Shown piece by piece: positions 1 through 6,914 of a stretch of DNA of 34,736 nt. Position 1 is the stretch's first letter; each line of letters opens with the position of its first letter. Below the pieces are notes generated by a model, which saw only the letters and a list, made by a program, of their open reading frames with translations, did no database searches and was not told where the DNA came from. Source of the DNA: Sorangium cellulosum (lineage in GTDB: Bacteria > Myxococcota_A > Polyangia > Polyangiales > Polyangiaceae); contig NZ_JEMA01000276.1 of assembly GCF_001589285.1 (NCBI RefSeq), forward strand, positions 1 through 34,736. Direction: 5' to 3'. The position numbers and the translations under genes were made by a program.

Positions 1-103
1 CGCTGCTTCCCCAGAAGCAGCCGGTGGTGATCCGCTGCTCCGGCGCGAGCACGGCCGCCTCCGTCCGGAGGGCGAGGCGGCGCGCCGGCCCGACCGGACG
101 CGG
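1..103. other. Left edge, no gene assigned
   Basis: No frame shows a recognisable domain. The 3' end of a gene starting outside the window cannot be excluded. Confidence 0.4.
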
Positions 104-1048
104 CTACGCGCGGCGCCCGCGCACGCCGAGGGCGTCGAGCAGGTAGTCGCGGAAGGCGCGGATCTTCGGCGGCAGGAAGCGCGTCCCGGGGTGGACGAGG
201 TAGAGGGGGGCGGCGCCGTCGATCGTGTGGTCCGTGAGCACGGGGACGAGCCGCTTCGCCTCGAGGTCGCCCCGCACGTTGACCTCGGGGACGAGCGCGA
301 TCCCGGCCCCGGCCAGGGCGACCTCGCGGCAGAACGAGTAATCCGAGGCCGAGATCGCCGCGCGCACGCGGAGCTCCGCGCGGTCGCCGCCGTCGCGCGG
401 CTGCAGGGCGATCGTCGCGTGGCCGCGCGTCGTCTGGGCCATCAGGAGCCGGTGCCCCTTCAGGTCGTCGGGCCTGCGCACGGGCCTGTGCTTGCGGAGG
501 TAGGCCGGCGCGGCGAAGAGCCCGACCTCGAGGTGCAGCAGCTTGTGGGCGATGAGCGACGAGTCCGGCAGGCTCGAGGTCGCGCGCAGGGCGACGTCGA
601 TCTGGTGGGCGTCGAAGTCGAGCAGCGCCTCCGTGAGCAGCATCTCCAGCGAGATCTCGGGGAAGCGCTCCGCGAAGCCCGCCGAGAGCGGCGCGAGGAT
701 GCTCAGGCCGAGATCGAACGGCGCGGTCACGCGCAGGTGCCCGCTCGGCCTGGCGCGCGCCTGCTGCACCGCCACGTTCGCGTCCTCCAGCAGCTCGAGC
801 GCCCGGCCGACCCGCATCCTGTAGGCGAGGCCGTCGTCGGTGGCCTGCACCCGCCGCGGGCTGCGCCGGAGCAGCTCCACCCCGAGCGCCTGCTCGAGCC
901 GGGTGATGCGCCGGCTGACGCTGCCCTTGGTCTCGCCCAGCGTCTTCGCCGCCGCCGTGATCGATCCGAGATCGACGACCAGGCAAAAGGCCCGCAAATC
1001 GGCCAGATCGGCGTCGATGGTTTCCCGTTTCGCAACCTCACGTTTCAT
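104..1048 (-). CDS. LysR family transcriptional regulator
   Basis: A 314-residue LysR-type regulator of normal family length. The N-terminal winged helix-turn-helix lies at about residues 15-73, with the recognition-helix pattern GSVSRRITRLEQALG followed by LLRR. The rest (about 100-305) is the periplasmic-binding-like effector domain of the CrgA/DsdC-like group, containing RVTAPFDLG and an AGAGIALVPE segment. It starts 46 bases from the divergent dioxygenase gene, the usual arrangement for a LysR protein that controls its neighbour, so the dioxygenase/YceI pair is its likely target (inference). ATG 1048 was chosen because the HTH follows at normal distance. No Shine-Dalgarno is visible, and a TACAAT hexamer lies only 9 bases upstream, so a leaderless or very short-leader mRNA is possible. 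The effector is unknown. Confidence 0.93.
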   Translation of the reverse strand: MKREVAKRETIDADLADLRAFCLVVDLGSITAAAKTLGETKGSVSRRITRLEQALGVELLRRSPRRVQATDDGLAYRMRVGRALELLEDANVAVQQARARPSGHLRVTAPFDLGLSILAPLSAGFAERFPEISLEMLLTEALLDFDAHQIDVALRATSSLPDSSLIAHKLLHLEVGLFAAPAYLRKHRPVRRPDDLKGHRLLMAQTTRGHATIALQPRDGGDRAELRVRAAISASDYSFCREVALAGAGIALVPEVNVRGDLEAKRLVPVLTDHTIDGAAPLYLVHPGTRFLPPKIRAFRDYLLDALGVRGRRA

Positions 1049-1094
1049 TCTGCGGAGATTGTATCATTCCTGGAAACATCCTAGGGTCCGTCTC
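1049..1094. promoter_or_regulatory. Divergent promoter region, LysR regulator / dioxygenase
   Basis: This 46-bp gap must hold both divergent promoters if both genes are expressed from here. The segment ATTGTATCAT (1058-1067) contains two overlapping -10-like hexamers: TACAAT for the leftward regulator gene (5/6 match to TATAAT) and TATCAT for the rightward dioxygenase gene (5/6). No good -35 element was found for either. Overlapping promoters would fit mutual exclusion and LysR autoregulation, but this rests on short matches only. Confidence 0.35.
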
Positions 1095-1994
1095 ATGGAT
1101 CGCCGCGCTGCCCTGAGGTTCCTGCTCGCCGCGGGCGGAGCCTTGCCCTTCGCGGGTGCATGCCGGCCGTCGACGTCGACCGAGGGAGGTCCCATGTCCG
1201 AACCCCAGCAACAGGCGCGCGAGGCGCGCATGCCCGCCATCTTCCTCGCGCACGGCTCTCCCTTCCTGCTCGACGATCGCGCGTGGGTGGCCGAGCTCGG
1301 CGCGTGGGCGCAGGCGATGCCGCGCCCGAGATCCATCCTGATGCTCTCGGCCCACTGGGTCGACGCGCCTGTCACGATCGGCGCCACCGAGACCGTGCCG
1401 CTCGTCTACGACTTCTACAACTTCCCCGAGAAGTACTACCAGGTGACGTATCCCGCGCCGGGCGCCCCCGCGCTCGCGCGGCGCGTGCGCGAGCTGCTCG
1501 GCCCCCTGGGGCGGGTCGCCGAGGCCCCGGGCCGCGGCCTCGATCACGGCGCGTACGTGCCGCTCGTCTGCATGTACCCGGGCGCGGACATTCCTGTGCT
1601 CCAGGTCTCCTTGCCGACCCTCTCTCCCGCCCCGCTCCTCGAGATGGGGCGGGCGCTCGCGCCGCTGCGCGACGAGGGGGTGCTCGTCGTGGGCAGCGGC
1701 TTCTTGACCCATAACCTCCGCGCGGCAGACTGGCGCGGCGATGCCGTCACGCAGCCCTGGGCCACCGAGTTCGACGCCTGGTGCGCCGACGTCCTGGCGC
1801 GCCGGGACGTGGACGCGCTGCTCGATTACCGCGCGCGCGCGCCGGGGGTGCGGATGGCGCTCCCGACCCACGAGCATTTCGTGCCTGTCGTCGCCGCCGT
1901 CGGCGCGTCGATCGACGTGGGCGAGCGCGTGGCGTTCCCCATCACGGGGCTCACCTATGGCACGTTCACGAAGCGCTCTGTGCAATTTGGCTGA
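1095..1994 (+). CDS. Extradiol ring-cleavage dioxygenase, DODA/LigB type, with Tat-lipoprotein-like leader
   Basis: A member of the 4,5-DOPA extradiol dioxygenase family (E. coli YgiD-like, LigB superfamily), which cleaves catechol-type rings at a non-haem metal centre. The expected metal and active-site histidines are visible: AHGSP (about His53), LSAHW (about His87), DHGAY (about His151) and THEHFVP (about His259/261). From ATG 1095 the first 23 residues form a twin-arginine plus hydrophobic stretch ending AGAC, a plausible Tat lipoprotein leader, odd for a normally cytoplasmic family. A second in-frame ATG at 1194 has a strong GGGAGGT Shine-Dalgarno and would give a leaderless enzyme starting MSEPQQQ, matching the usual family N-terminus. 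YceI follows after 22 bases. Substrate is not predictable. Confidence 0.88.
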   Translation: MDRRAALRFLLAAGGALPFAGACRPSTSTEGGPMSEPQQQAREARMPAIFLAHGSPFLLDDRAWVAELGAWAQAMPRPRSILMLSAHWVDAPVTIGATETVPLVYDFYNFPEKYYQVTYPAPGAPALARRVRELLGPLGRVAEAPGRGLDHGAYVPLVCMYPGADIPVLQVSLPTLSPAPLLEMGRALAPLRDEGVLVVGSGFLTHNLRAADWRGDAVTQPWATEFDAWCADVLARRDVDALLDYRARAPGVRMALPTHEHFVPVVAAVGASIDVGERVAFPITGLTYGTFTKRSVQFG

Positions 1995-2016
1995 CCAATT
2001 AAGGAGAATGTCTCTC

Positions 2017-2673
2017 ATGATCACGTCCCGCATCGCTCGCATCGCGTTCCCCGCGGCTCTCCTGCTCTCGCTCGCGGGCTGCGAGGATCCGACCAAGGAC
2101 AAGCCCAGGGCGACCGTCTCGTCCGCCGCGCCGGCGCAGCCGCAGGCGCAGGCGCCCTCAGGCGCCGCCGAGGCGCTCCCCATCGACGCGGCCGCCTCGA
2201 CCATCGGCTTCGTCGGCTCCAAGGTGACGGGCAAGCACGAGGGGAATTTCGAGAAGATCTCGGGCTCCATCACGCTCGTCGGCGGCAAGGCCGAGGGCGG
2301 CAAGCTCAGCATCGAGGCCGACACGTCGTCGGTGAAGACGGACGCGGAGAAGCTCGACGGTCACCTCAAGTCGAAGGACTTCTTCGACGTGGAGCAGTTC
2401 CCCAAGGCGACCTTCACCTCGACGCAGATCAAGGCCGGCGGCGAGAAAGGCGCGACGCACACCATCACCGGCGAGCTCGAGCTGCACGGGGTGAAGAAGG
2501 CCATCACCTTCCCCGCGACGATCACCGAGGGCGCCGACAGCGTGTCGGGCACCGCCGAGTTCGTGATCAACCGGAAGGATTTCGGTATCGAGTATCCGGG
2601 CAAGCAGGACGACCTGATCCGCGACGACGTGCTGCTCAAGCTGTCGCTCAAGGCGCCGCGCAAGCAGGGCTGA
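2017..2673 (+). CDS. YceI family lipoprotein
   Basis: A 218-residue protein with a lipoprotein signal (hydrophobic segment ending LAGC, Cys22), an Ala/Pro/Gln-rich linker to about residue 52, and a full YceI lipocalin-like domain (about 52-215) with STIGFVGSKVTG, HLKSKDFFDVEQFPKATF and ELHGVKKAITFP. YceI proteins are periplasmic beta-barrels that bind polyisoprenoid or other amphipathic molecules. Two ATGs are close together (2008 and 2017). AAGGAG at 2001-2006 is too near the first and well spaced (10 bases) for the second, so 2017 was chosen. It lies 22 bases after the dioxygenase and is probably co-transcribed. A function linked to the dioxygenase is inference. Confidence 0.92.
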   Translation: MITSRIARIAFPAALLLSLAGCEDPTKDKPRATVSSAAPAQPQAQAPSGAAEALPIDAAASTIGFVGSKVTGKHEGNFEKISGSITLVGGKAEGGKLSIEADTSSVKTDAEKLDGHLKSKDFFDVEQFPKATFTSTQIKAGGEKGATHTITGELELHGVKKAITFPATITEGADSVSGTAEFVINRKDFGIEYPGKQDDLIRDDVLLKLSLKAPRKQG

Positions 2674-2726
2674 GCGCGCGGGGGAATGCCCTCGTTGCGC
2701 AGGTCTTTTCAGTGAGAGATTGAGCA

Positions 2727-2776
2727 GGGAGGCGGGGAGGCAGGGAGTAGTTTCTGGATTTGCCTCCCCGTCTCCT
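2727..2776. terminator. Strong inverted repeat downstream of YceI gene
   Basis: CGGGGAGGCA (2733-2742) and TGCCTCCCCG (2761-2770) are perfectly complementary around an 18-base loop. The pairing extends outward to about 16 bp if two G-U pairs are allowed. It lies 54 bases after the YceI stop. There is no T-tract, so it may act as a factor-dependent or structure-only terminator, or be a dispersed intergenic repeat. Confidence 0.5.
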
Positions 2777-3185
2777 CGCCTCCCCGTGCATTTTCCGAAG
2801 AGCTCCCGCGCCCCGCCTCGATCGGCCATCGCCCCTGCGCCCTGGCCTCTCCTCCCCCTCCTCCGCCATCCATGACGAGGCCCCCGGGTCCATTCCGGGA
2901 TGGCAGCGCCGTTCAGCAGGCGCTGTACGTGCCATACGAAGTGATCCCTGCCCGCATACCGGACTACATGGATCGCGAGAGTCCAGGGCTCCCCGCGCGC
3001 CGCGCGGCGACCGGCGCGGTGCGGAGGAGATCGACGCGGAGCCCCGGCCGACGCCGCGCCGGCCTGTCGCCTCGTCCTTGCATTGAAACAGGCACACGAT
3101 AACTATTCAGCTTCAGCGACACGAGCGGTCGCCCATTTCACGGCGAAGCACGTCAATGAGACCGACGCGCGGCGGCGCCCTCGAG

Positions 3186-3245
3186 TGAGGCGCTTTTGCG
3201 CCGAGCAGCGCTCACTGAGGCGCTTTTGCGCCACACGACGCTCGC
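3186..3245. repeat. Two tandem 30-bp repeats, each with a GGCGC-TTTT-GCGCC hairpin
   Basis: The 17-mer TGAGGCGCTTTTGCGCC occurs at 3186-3202 and again at 3216-3232, a period of 30 bases. The remaining 13 bases of each unit match only partly. Each copy has a perfect 5-bp stem closed by a TTTT loop. No other copy was noticed in the window. Confidence 0.7.
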
Positions 3246-3582
3246 CGGCCAGGCGCCGCGGCGAGGAGGAGCGCTGGTACGCTGACTGCACCTACAAGCC
3301 ATCGATTCTTCCGCTGGCAACGGGCAGCTCCAGACATACCGACGCAAGATCGCTCGAAAATTTTCCTTCCCATGATCATGCATTGAAATGCGTTGCGCCA
3401 CGCGTCGAGCATGATAGTAAGCAAGCTCATCGGCGTAGCCGCGCGATCACCGTCGATTGTCGAGATCCGTCGCCAGCCAGATCGGACGAAATCGTACGAG
3501 AGGTATGCCGAGACGTCGCCTCAGCGCGCCTGGGGCTGGCCATTCGGCGAGCACAACGGATCACCAACATGGATGGGACGAC

Positions 3583-5697
3583 ATGAGGACAGCTCGGAGA
3601 CAACGGTACTGGATGACCGGAGCGGCCACGCTGGCGCTCTTCCCTGCCGGCTGCATCGGTGAACCCGGCGGGGACGCCGAGGAGATCGGCGCCGACGAGG
3701 CGGCGCTCCTGACGAGCGCCCCGGTGAGGGGCGTCGAGTCCGGGAAATGCCTGGACGTGAAGGGGAGGAGCACCACGCCAGGCGCCGCGCTGCAGATCTA
3801 CACCTGCCATGGTGGGGAGAACCAGGCCTTCACGTATACAGCCGCCGGCGAGCTCCGGGTCTATGGGACGACCAGGTGCGTCGAGGCGTCGGGCGGCGGG
3901 ACCACCGCCGGTACCAAGGTGGTGATCGGCAATTGCTCCGGTCAGCCTCGCCAGAAATGGACGATGAACACGAACGGCACCATCGTCAGCCAGCCGTCCG
4001 GGCTGTGCCTGGACGTCGAGGGGCGGCGGACGGCCGACAGCACCCCCGTCAATCTGTGGACCTGCAACGGCCAGACGAACCAGCAATGGTCATGGCCGGA
4101 CGATGGAGACACCCAGCCGCCGACGCCCCCTTCCGGCCTGAGCGCCAGCAACGTGACGTGCAGCTCGGCGACGATCTCCTGGTCGGCGTCGACGGACAAC
4201 ACCGGCGTCGCGTTCTATGACATCTACCACGACGGCCAGCAGATGACGTCGGTGAGCGGCTCCACGCTGTCGACGACCATCACCGTGCTGCCGGGCGTGA
4301 GCTGGGGGGTCTACGTCAACGCGCGCGACGCCGCAGGGAACGTCTCCCAGGCGAGCGAGACGCTGCCGCTGGCCACGCCGCACTGCGAGGTCGACACGCA
4401 GCCGCCGACCGCTCCGAGCAACCTGACCGCGAGGGCGTCGGGGACGAGCGTGACGCTCCAGTGGACCGCGTCGACCGACAACGCGGCGGTCACGGCGTAC
4501 GACATCTACCGCGACGGCGCGAAGGTCGGCGCGGTGGCCGGCACGGCCTCGAACCCCCCTCCGACGACCTTCGTCGACAGCGGGCTGGCGGCGACGCGGG
4601 CCTACGCCTATCACGTGATCGCGCGCGACGCGCAAGGCAACGCCTCGCCGGCGAGCGGCTCCGTCTCGGTGACCACGGGGGCAGCCTGCAGCTCGGCGGT
4701 CTGCGACGTGGTCCAGGTGGCCACGGACAACGACGTTCCGTGGGGCCTTGTCGAGCTGCCGGACGGGGCGGTCCTCTACAGCCGGAGGGACGCGGACGAC
4801 ATCATCCGACTCGACCCGGCCACCGGCACGAAGACCACGCTCGGCACGGTGCCGAACGTCGCGGGCACGGACGGCGAAGGCGGCCTGATGGGGCTGGCCA
4901 TCGCGCCGACGTTCAACACCGACGGGTGGCTGTACATCATGCACACGTCGCCCACGGACAACCGGATCGTGCGGATCAAGGTCGTCGGCAACAGGCTCGA
5001 CACGTCGACGGAGCAGGTGCTCGTCTCCGGCATCCTCCGCAACAAGTACCACAACGGCGGCCGGCTGCGGTTCGGGCCGGACGGCAAGCTCTACGCCTCG
5101 ACGGGTGACGCTCAGAACGCGGCCCTCTCGCAGGACACGAGCAGCCTCAATGGCAAGGTCCTGCGCATGGAGCCCGACGGCCGCGTCCCTTCGGACAACC
5201 CCTTCGGGAACCTCGTGTGGAGCTATGGTCACCGGAACCCGCAGGGGCTGGCGTTCGATTCCCTGGGCCGGCTCTGGGAGCAGGAGTTCGGCAACTCCGT
5301 GATGGATGAGACGAACCTCATCCAGAAGGGCGGGAACTACGGCTGGCCGAACTGCGAGGGGACCACGTCGCAAGGCGGCAGCGGCTGCGGGACGGCGGGC
5401 TACATCGCGCCGAAGCTCACGTACAGGACCTCCGAGGGGTCGTGCAGCGGGATCGCGATCGTGAACGACGTGTTCTACGCCGCTTGCCAGCGGGGGACAC
5501 GGATGGTCCGCGCGGTCATCAGCGGGAGCAGCCTCACCAGCGTGCAGCAGCTCTTCGTGGGGACCTACGGGCGCCTCCGCACCGTCGAGCCCAGGCTCGG
5601 CGGCGGCCTCTGGCTGACGACGACCAACACGGGGGACAAGGACAGCACCCCGAACAACAGCAACGAGAAGATCTTCCGCGTCATTCTCGGCGGCTGA
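3583..5697 (+). CDS. Secreted PQQ-dependent sugar dehydrogenase-like protein with ricin-type lectin and two FN3 domains
   Basis: A 704-residue exported protein. The N-terminus is a lipoprotein-type signal ending PAGC (Cys24). A ricin-B beta-trefoil lectin (about 45-168) follows, with the repeated Gln-x-Trp-like motifs NQAF, RQKW and NQQW. Two fibronectin type III domains come next (about 175-265 and 270-365), both opening with DTQPPT. The C-terminal half (about 372-700) is a glucose/sorbosone dehydrogenase beta-propeller with WGLVELPDG, the catalytic-type HNGGRLRFGPDG (His about 490), YGHRNPQGLAF and GGNYGWPNC. Members oxidise aldoses or related sugars with PQQ. The lectin and FN3 parts suggest docking on polysaccharide. 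ATG 3583 was chosen because it starts the signal peptide, with GGGA just upstream. No PQQ synthesis genes are nearby. Confidence 0.9.
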   Translation: MRTARRQRYWMTGAATLALFPAGCIGEPGGDAEEIGADEAALLTSAPVRGVESGKCLDVKGRSTTPGAALQIYTCHGGENQAFTYTAAGELRVYGTTRCVEASGGGTTAGTKVVIGNCSGQPRQKWTMNTNGTIVSQPSGLCLDVEGRRTADSTPVNLWTCNGQTNQQWSWPDDGDTQPPTPPSGLSASNVTCSSATISWSASTDNTGVAFYDIYHDGQQMTSVSGSTLSTTITVLPGVSWGVYVNARDAAGNVSQASETLPLATPHCEVDTQPPTAPSNLTARASGTSVTLQWTASTDNAAVTAYDIYRDGAKVGAVAGTASNPPPTTFVDSGLAATRAYAYHVIARDAQGNASPASGSVSVTTGAACSSAVCDVVQVATDNDVPWGLVELPDGAVLYSRRDADDIIRLDPATGTKTTLGTVPNVAGTDGEGGLMGLAIAPTFNTDGWLYIMHTSPTDNRIVRIKVVGNRLDTSTEQVLVSGILRNKYHNGGRLRFGPDGKLYASTGDAQNAALSQDTSSLNGKVLRMEPDGRVPSDNPFGNLVWSYGHRNPQGLAFDSLGRLWEQEFGNSVMDETNLIQKGGNYGWPNCEGTTSQGGSGCGTAGYIAPKLTYRTSEGSCSGIAIVNDVFYAACQRGTRMVRAVISGSSLTSVQQLFVGTYGRLRTVEPRLGGGLWLTTTNTGDKDSTPNNSNEKIFRVILGG

Positions 5698-5712
5698 GCG
5701 CGCCGCCTGCCG

Positions 5713-5733
5713 TCCCGCGCTGCCCGCGCGGGA
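5713..5733. terminator. Hairpin between convergent genes
   Basis: TCCCGCGC (5713-5720) pairs perfectly with GCGCGGGA (5726-5733) across a 5-base loop, giving an 8-bp GC-rich stem. It sits in the 45-bp gap between the convergent sugar dehydrogenase and polyol dehydrogenase genes, so it could end transcription from both sides. There is no T-tract. Confidence 0.55.
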
Positions 5734-5742
5734 TGGCCCGGA

Positions 5743-6801
5743 TCAGAAGGGCGAGTCGCCCTCCCCCGGGACGATGATCGACTTCAGCGCCCCGTCCTGG
5801 CAGTCCGCCTGCAGGCGGAAGCCCTCGGCGGCGCTCGCCAGGTCGAAGCGGTGCGTGACGATGGAATCGACGTCCACCGCCCCCTCGGCGACCAGGCGGA
5901 TCGCCCGCGGGTACACGTGCCCCATGCGCCGGGAAAGCTTGACCTTCAGCCCCTTGCGGCGGCATAGCGCCGCCGGCAGCGCGTAGCGGTCGCCCTCGGG
6001 GATGCCCGCGAGCACGACCCGCCCACCGATGCGCGCGGCTTCGGCCGAGTGGTGGAACCCCTCGGGCGAGTTCGTCGCCTCGATCACGAGGTCGACCCCC
6101 CGGCCGCCGGTCCACTCCGCGACGGCCGCGAACGTCGGCGCCGCGTCGTGCGCGCCCAGCCGGCGCGCGGCCTCCGCCCTGTAGGCGACGGGGTCGACCG
6201 CGAAGACGCGGTCGGCCCCGGCGAGGCGCGCGAGCTGGACCAGGCAAAGGCCGATCGGCCCGCAGCCCAGCACCACCACGGTCTCCTGCAGGCGCACCCG
6301 CGCCAGGTCCATCGCGTGGACCGCGACCCCCAGCGGCTCCAGCATCACGGCCCGGCGCACCGAGAAGGCGCGGGGGACCGGCACGACCTGATCGGGGTAC
6401 ACCGAAAGCTGCTCCACCATGGCGCCGTGGAGCGGCGGCGCGCCCAGGAACTCCACGAAGGGGCACAGGTTCACGTGGCCGCGATGACACCACTCGCAGC
6501 GGCCGCAGGCGTGCGCGGGGTCGACGGCGACGAGCTGCCCCTTGGAAAGGCCCAGCGCCGGATAGTCCTGGGCGACCCAGCCCGCGAGCTCGTGCCCCGG
6601 CACGAAGGGATTGTGGATCTGCGCCGAGCCGATCCCGCCCTCCAGATAATAGTGCAGATCGCTGCCGCAGATCCCGCAGCCGGCGACCCGGATCGTCACC
6701 TTGCCCTCTTGCGGCGGCGGAGGCTCTACCTCGCCGAGCCGGACGTCGCGGATGCCGTGAATGAAGGTCGCTTGCACCGTTTCGGACTCCCCTTTCGCCA
6801 T
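5743..6801 (-). CDS. Zinc-dependent polyol dehydrogenase (sorbitol/xylitol/threonine dehydrogenase-like MDR family)
   Basis: A 352-residue medium-chain dehydrogenase. The catalytic zinc site is seen in GICGSDLHYY (Cys45), PGHELAGW (His69, Glu70) and the downstream MLEPLGV. The structural zinc site is the four-cysteine loop CGRCEWCHRGHVNLC (Cys98/101/104/112). The NAD-binding Rossmann motif is VVVLGCGPIGLCLVQLA. The GSDLHYY signature points to the sorbitol/xylitol dehydrogenase branch, which oxidises a polyol to a ketose. It is divergent from a xylulokinase-type kinase, so a polyol-to-ketose-to-ketose-phosphate route is likely (inference). Start 6801 was chosen because it matches the family N-terminus; an upstream in-frame ATG at 6885 would add 28 atypical residues. 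No sugar transporter lies nearby. Confidence 0.9.
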   Translation of the reverse strand: MAKGESETVQATFIHGIRDVRLGEVEPPPPQEGKVTIRVAGCGICGSDLHYYLEGGIGSAQIHNPFVPGHELAGWVAQDYPALGLSKGQLVAVDPAHACGRCEWCHRGHVNLCPFVEFLGAPPLHGAMVEQLSVYPDQVVPVPRAFSVRRAVMLEPLGVAVHAMDLARVRLQETVVVLGCGPIGLCLVQLARLAGADRVFAVDPVAYRAEAARRLGAHDAAPTFAAVAEWTGGRGVDLVIEATNSPEGFHHSAEAARIGGRVVLAGIPEGDRYALPAALCRRKGLKVKLSRRMGHVYPRAIRLVAEGAVDVDSIVTHRFDLASAAEGFRLQADCQDGALKSIIVPGEGDSPF

Positions 6802-6914
6802 CGCGCCGGTATCCCGGCCGCTCCGGGCTGAACAATTGTCCCGGCGCGACTCCCACTGTAGTCTGCCTCCGTGATCGCTTGTCAATCATGCCTTCCGGTC
6901 CGCTGACGGGCGCC
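6802..6914. promoter_or_regulatory. Divergent regulatory region with ACAATTGT palindrome
   Basis: The shared 5' region of the polyol dehydrogenase and the kinase. GAACAATTGTCC (6830-6841) is a near-perfect 12-bp palindrome with a perfect ACAATTGT core, the size expected for a repressor half-site pair. A possible rightward promoter is TTGTCC (6836-6841) with TGTAGT (6857-6862), spacing 15, so a protein bound at the palindrome would cover the -35. No regulator gene lies beside the pair. Operator status is inference. Confidence 0.4.

Larger units (their letters stand above)
2674..3582. other. Gene-free spacer, partly AT-richer
   Basis: About 900 bases with no ORF that shows a recognisable family or good third-position GC bias. 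The second half (about 3083-3440) is clearly less GC-rich than the flanks. It holds the inverted repeat at 2727-2776, two tandem hairpins at 3186-3232, a perfect palindrome CATGATCATG (3371-3380) and a small stem GCATT-GA-AATGC just after it. It presumably contains the promoter of the sugar dehydrogenase gene, but no convincing -35/-10 pair could be chosen. Confidence 0.6.

Noticed and set aside
840..1094. N-terminal extension of the dioxygenase gene (frame open back to 840)
   Set aside because: It would overlap the LysR regulator's coding region and encodes no family sequence.
4090..5373. 427-codon open frame antisense to the sugar dehydrogenase
   Set aside because: Shadow frame created by strong codon GC bias of the real gene.
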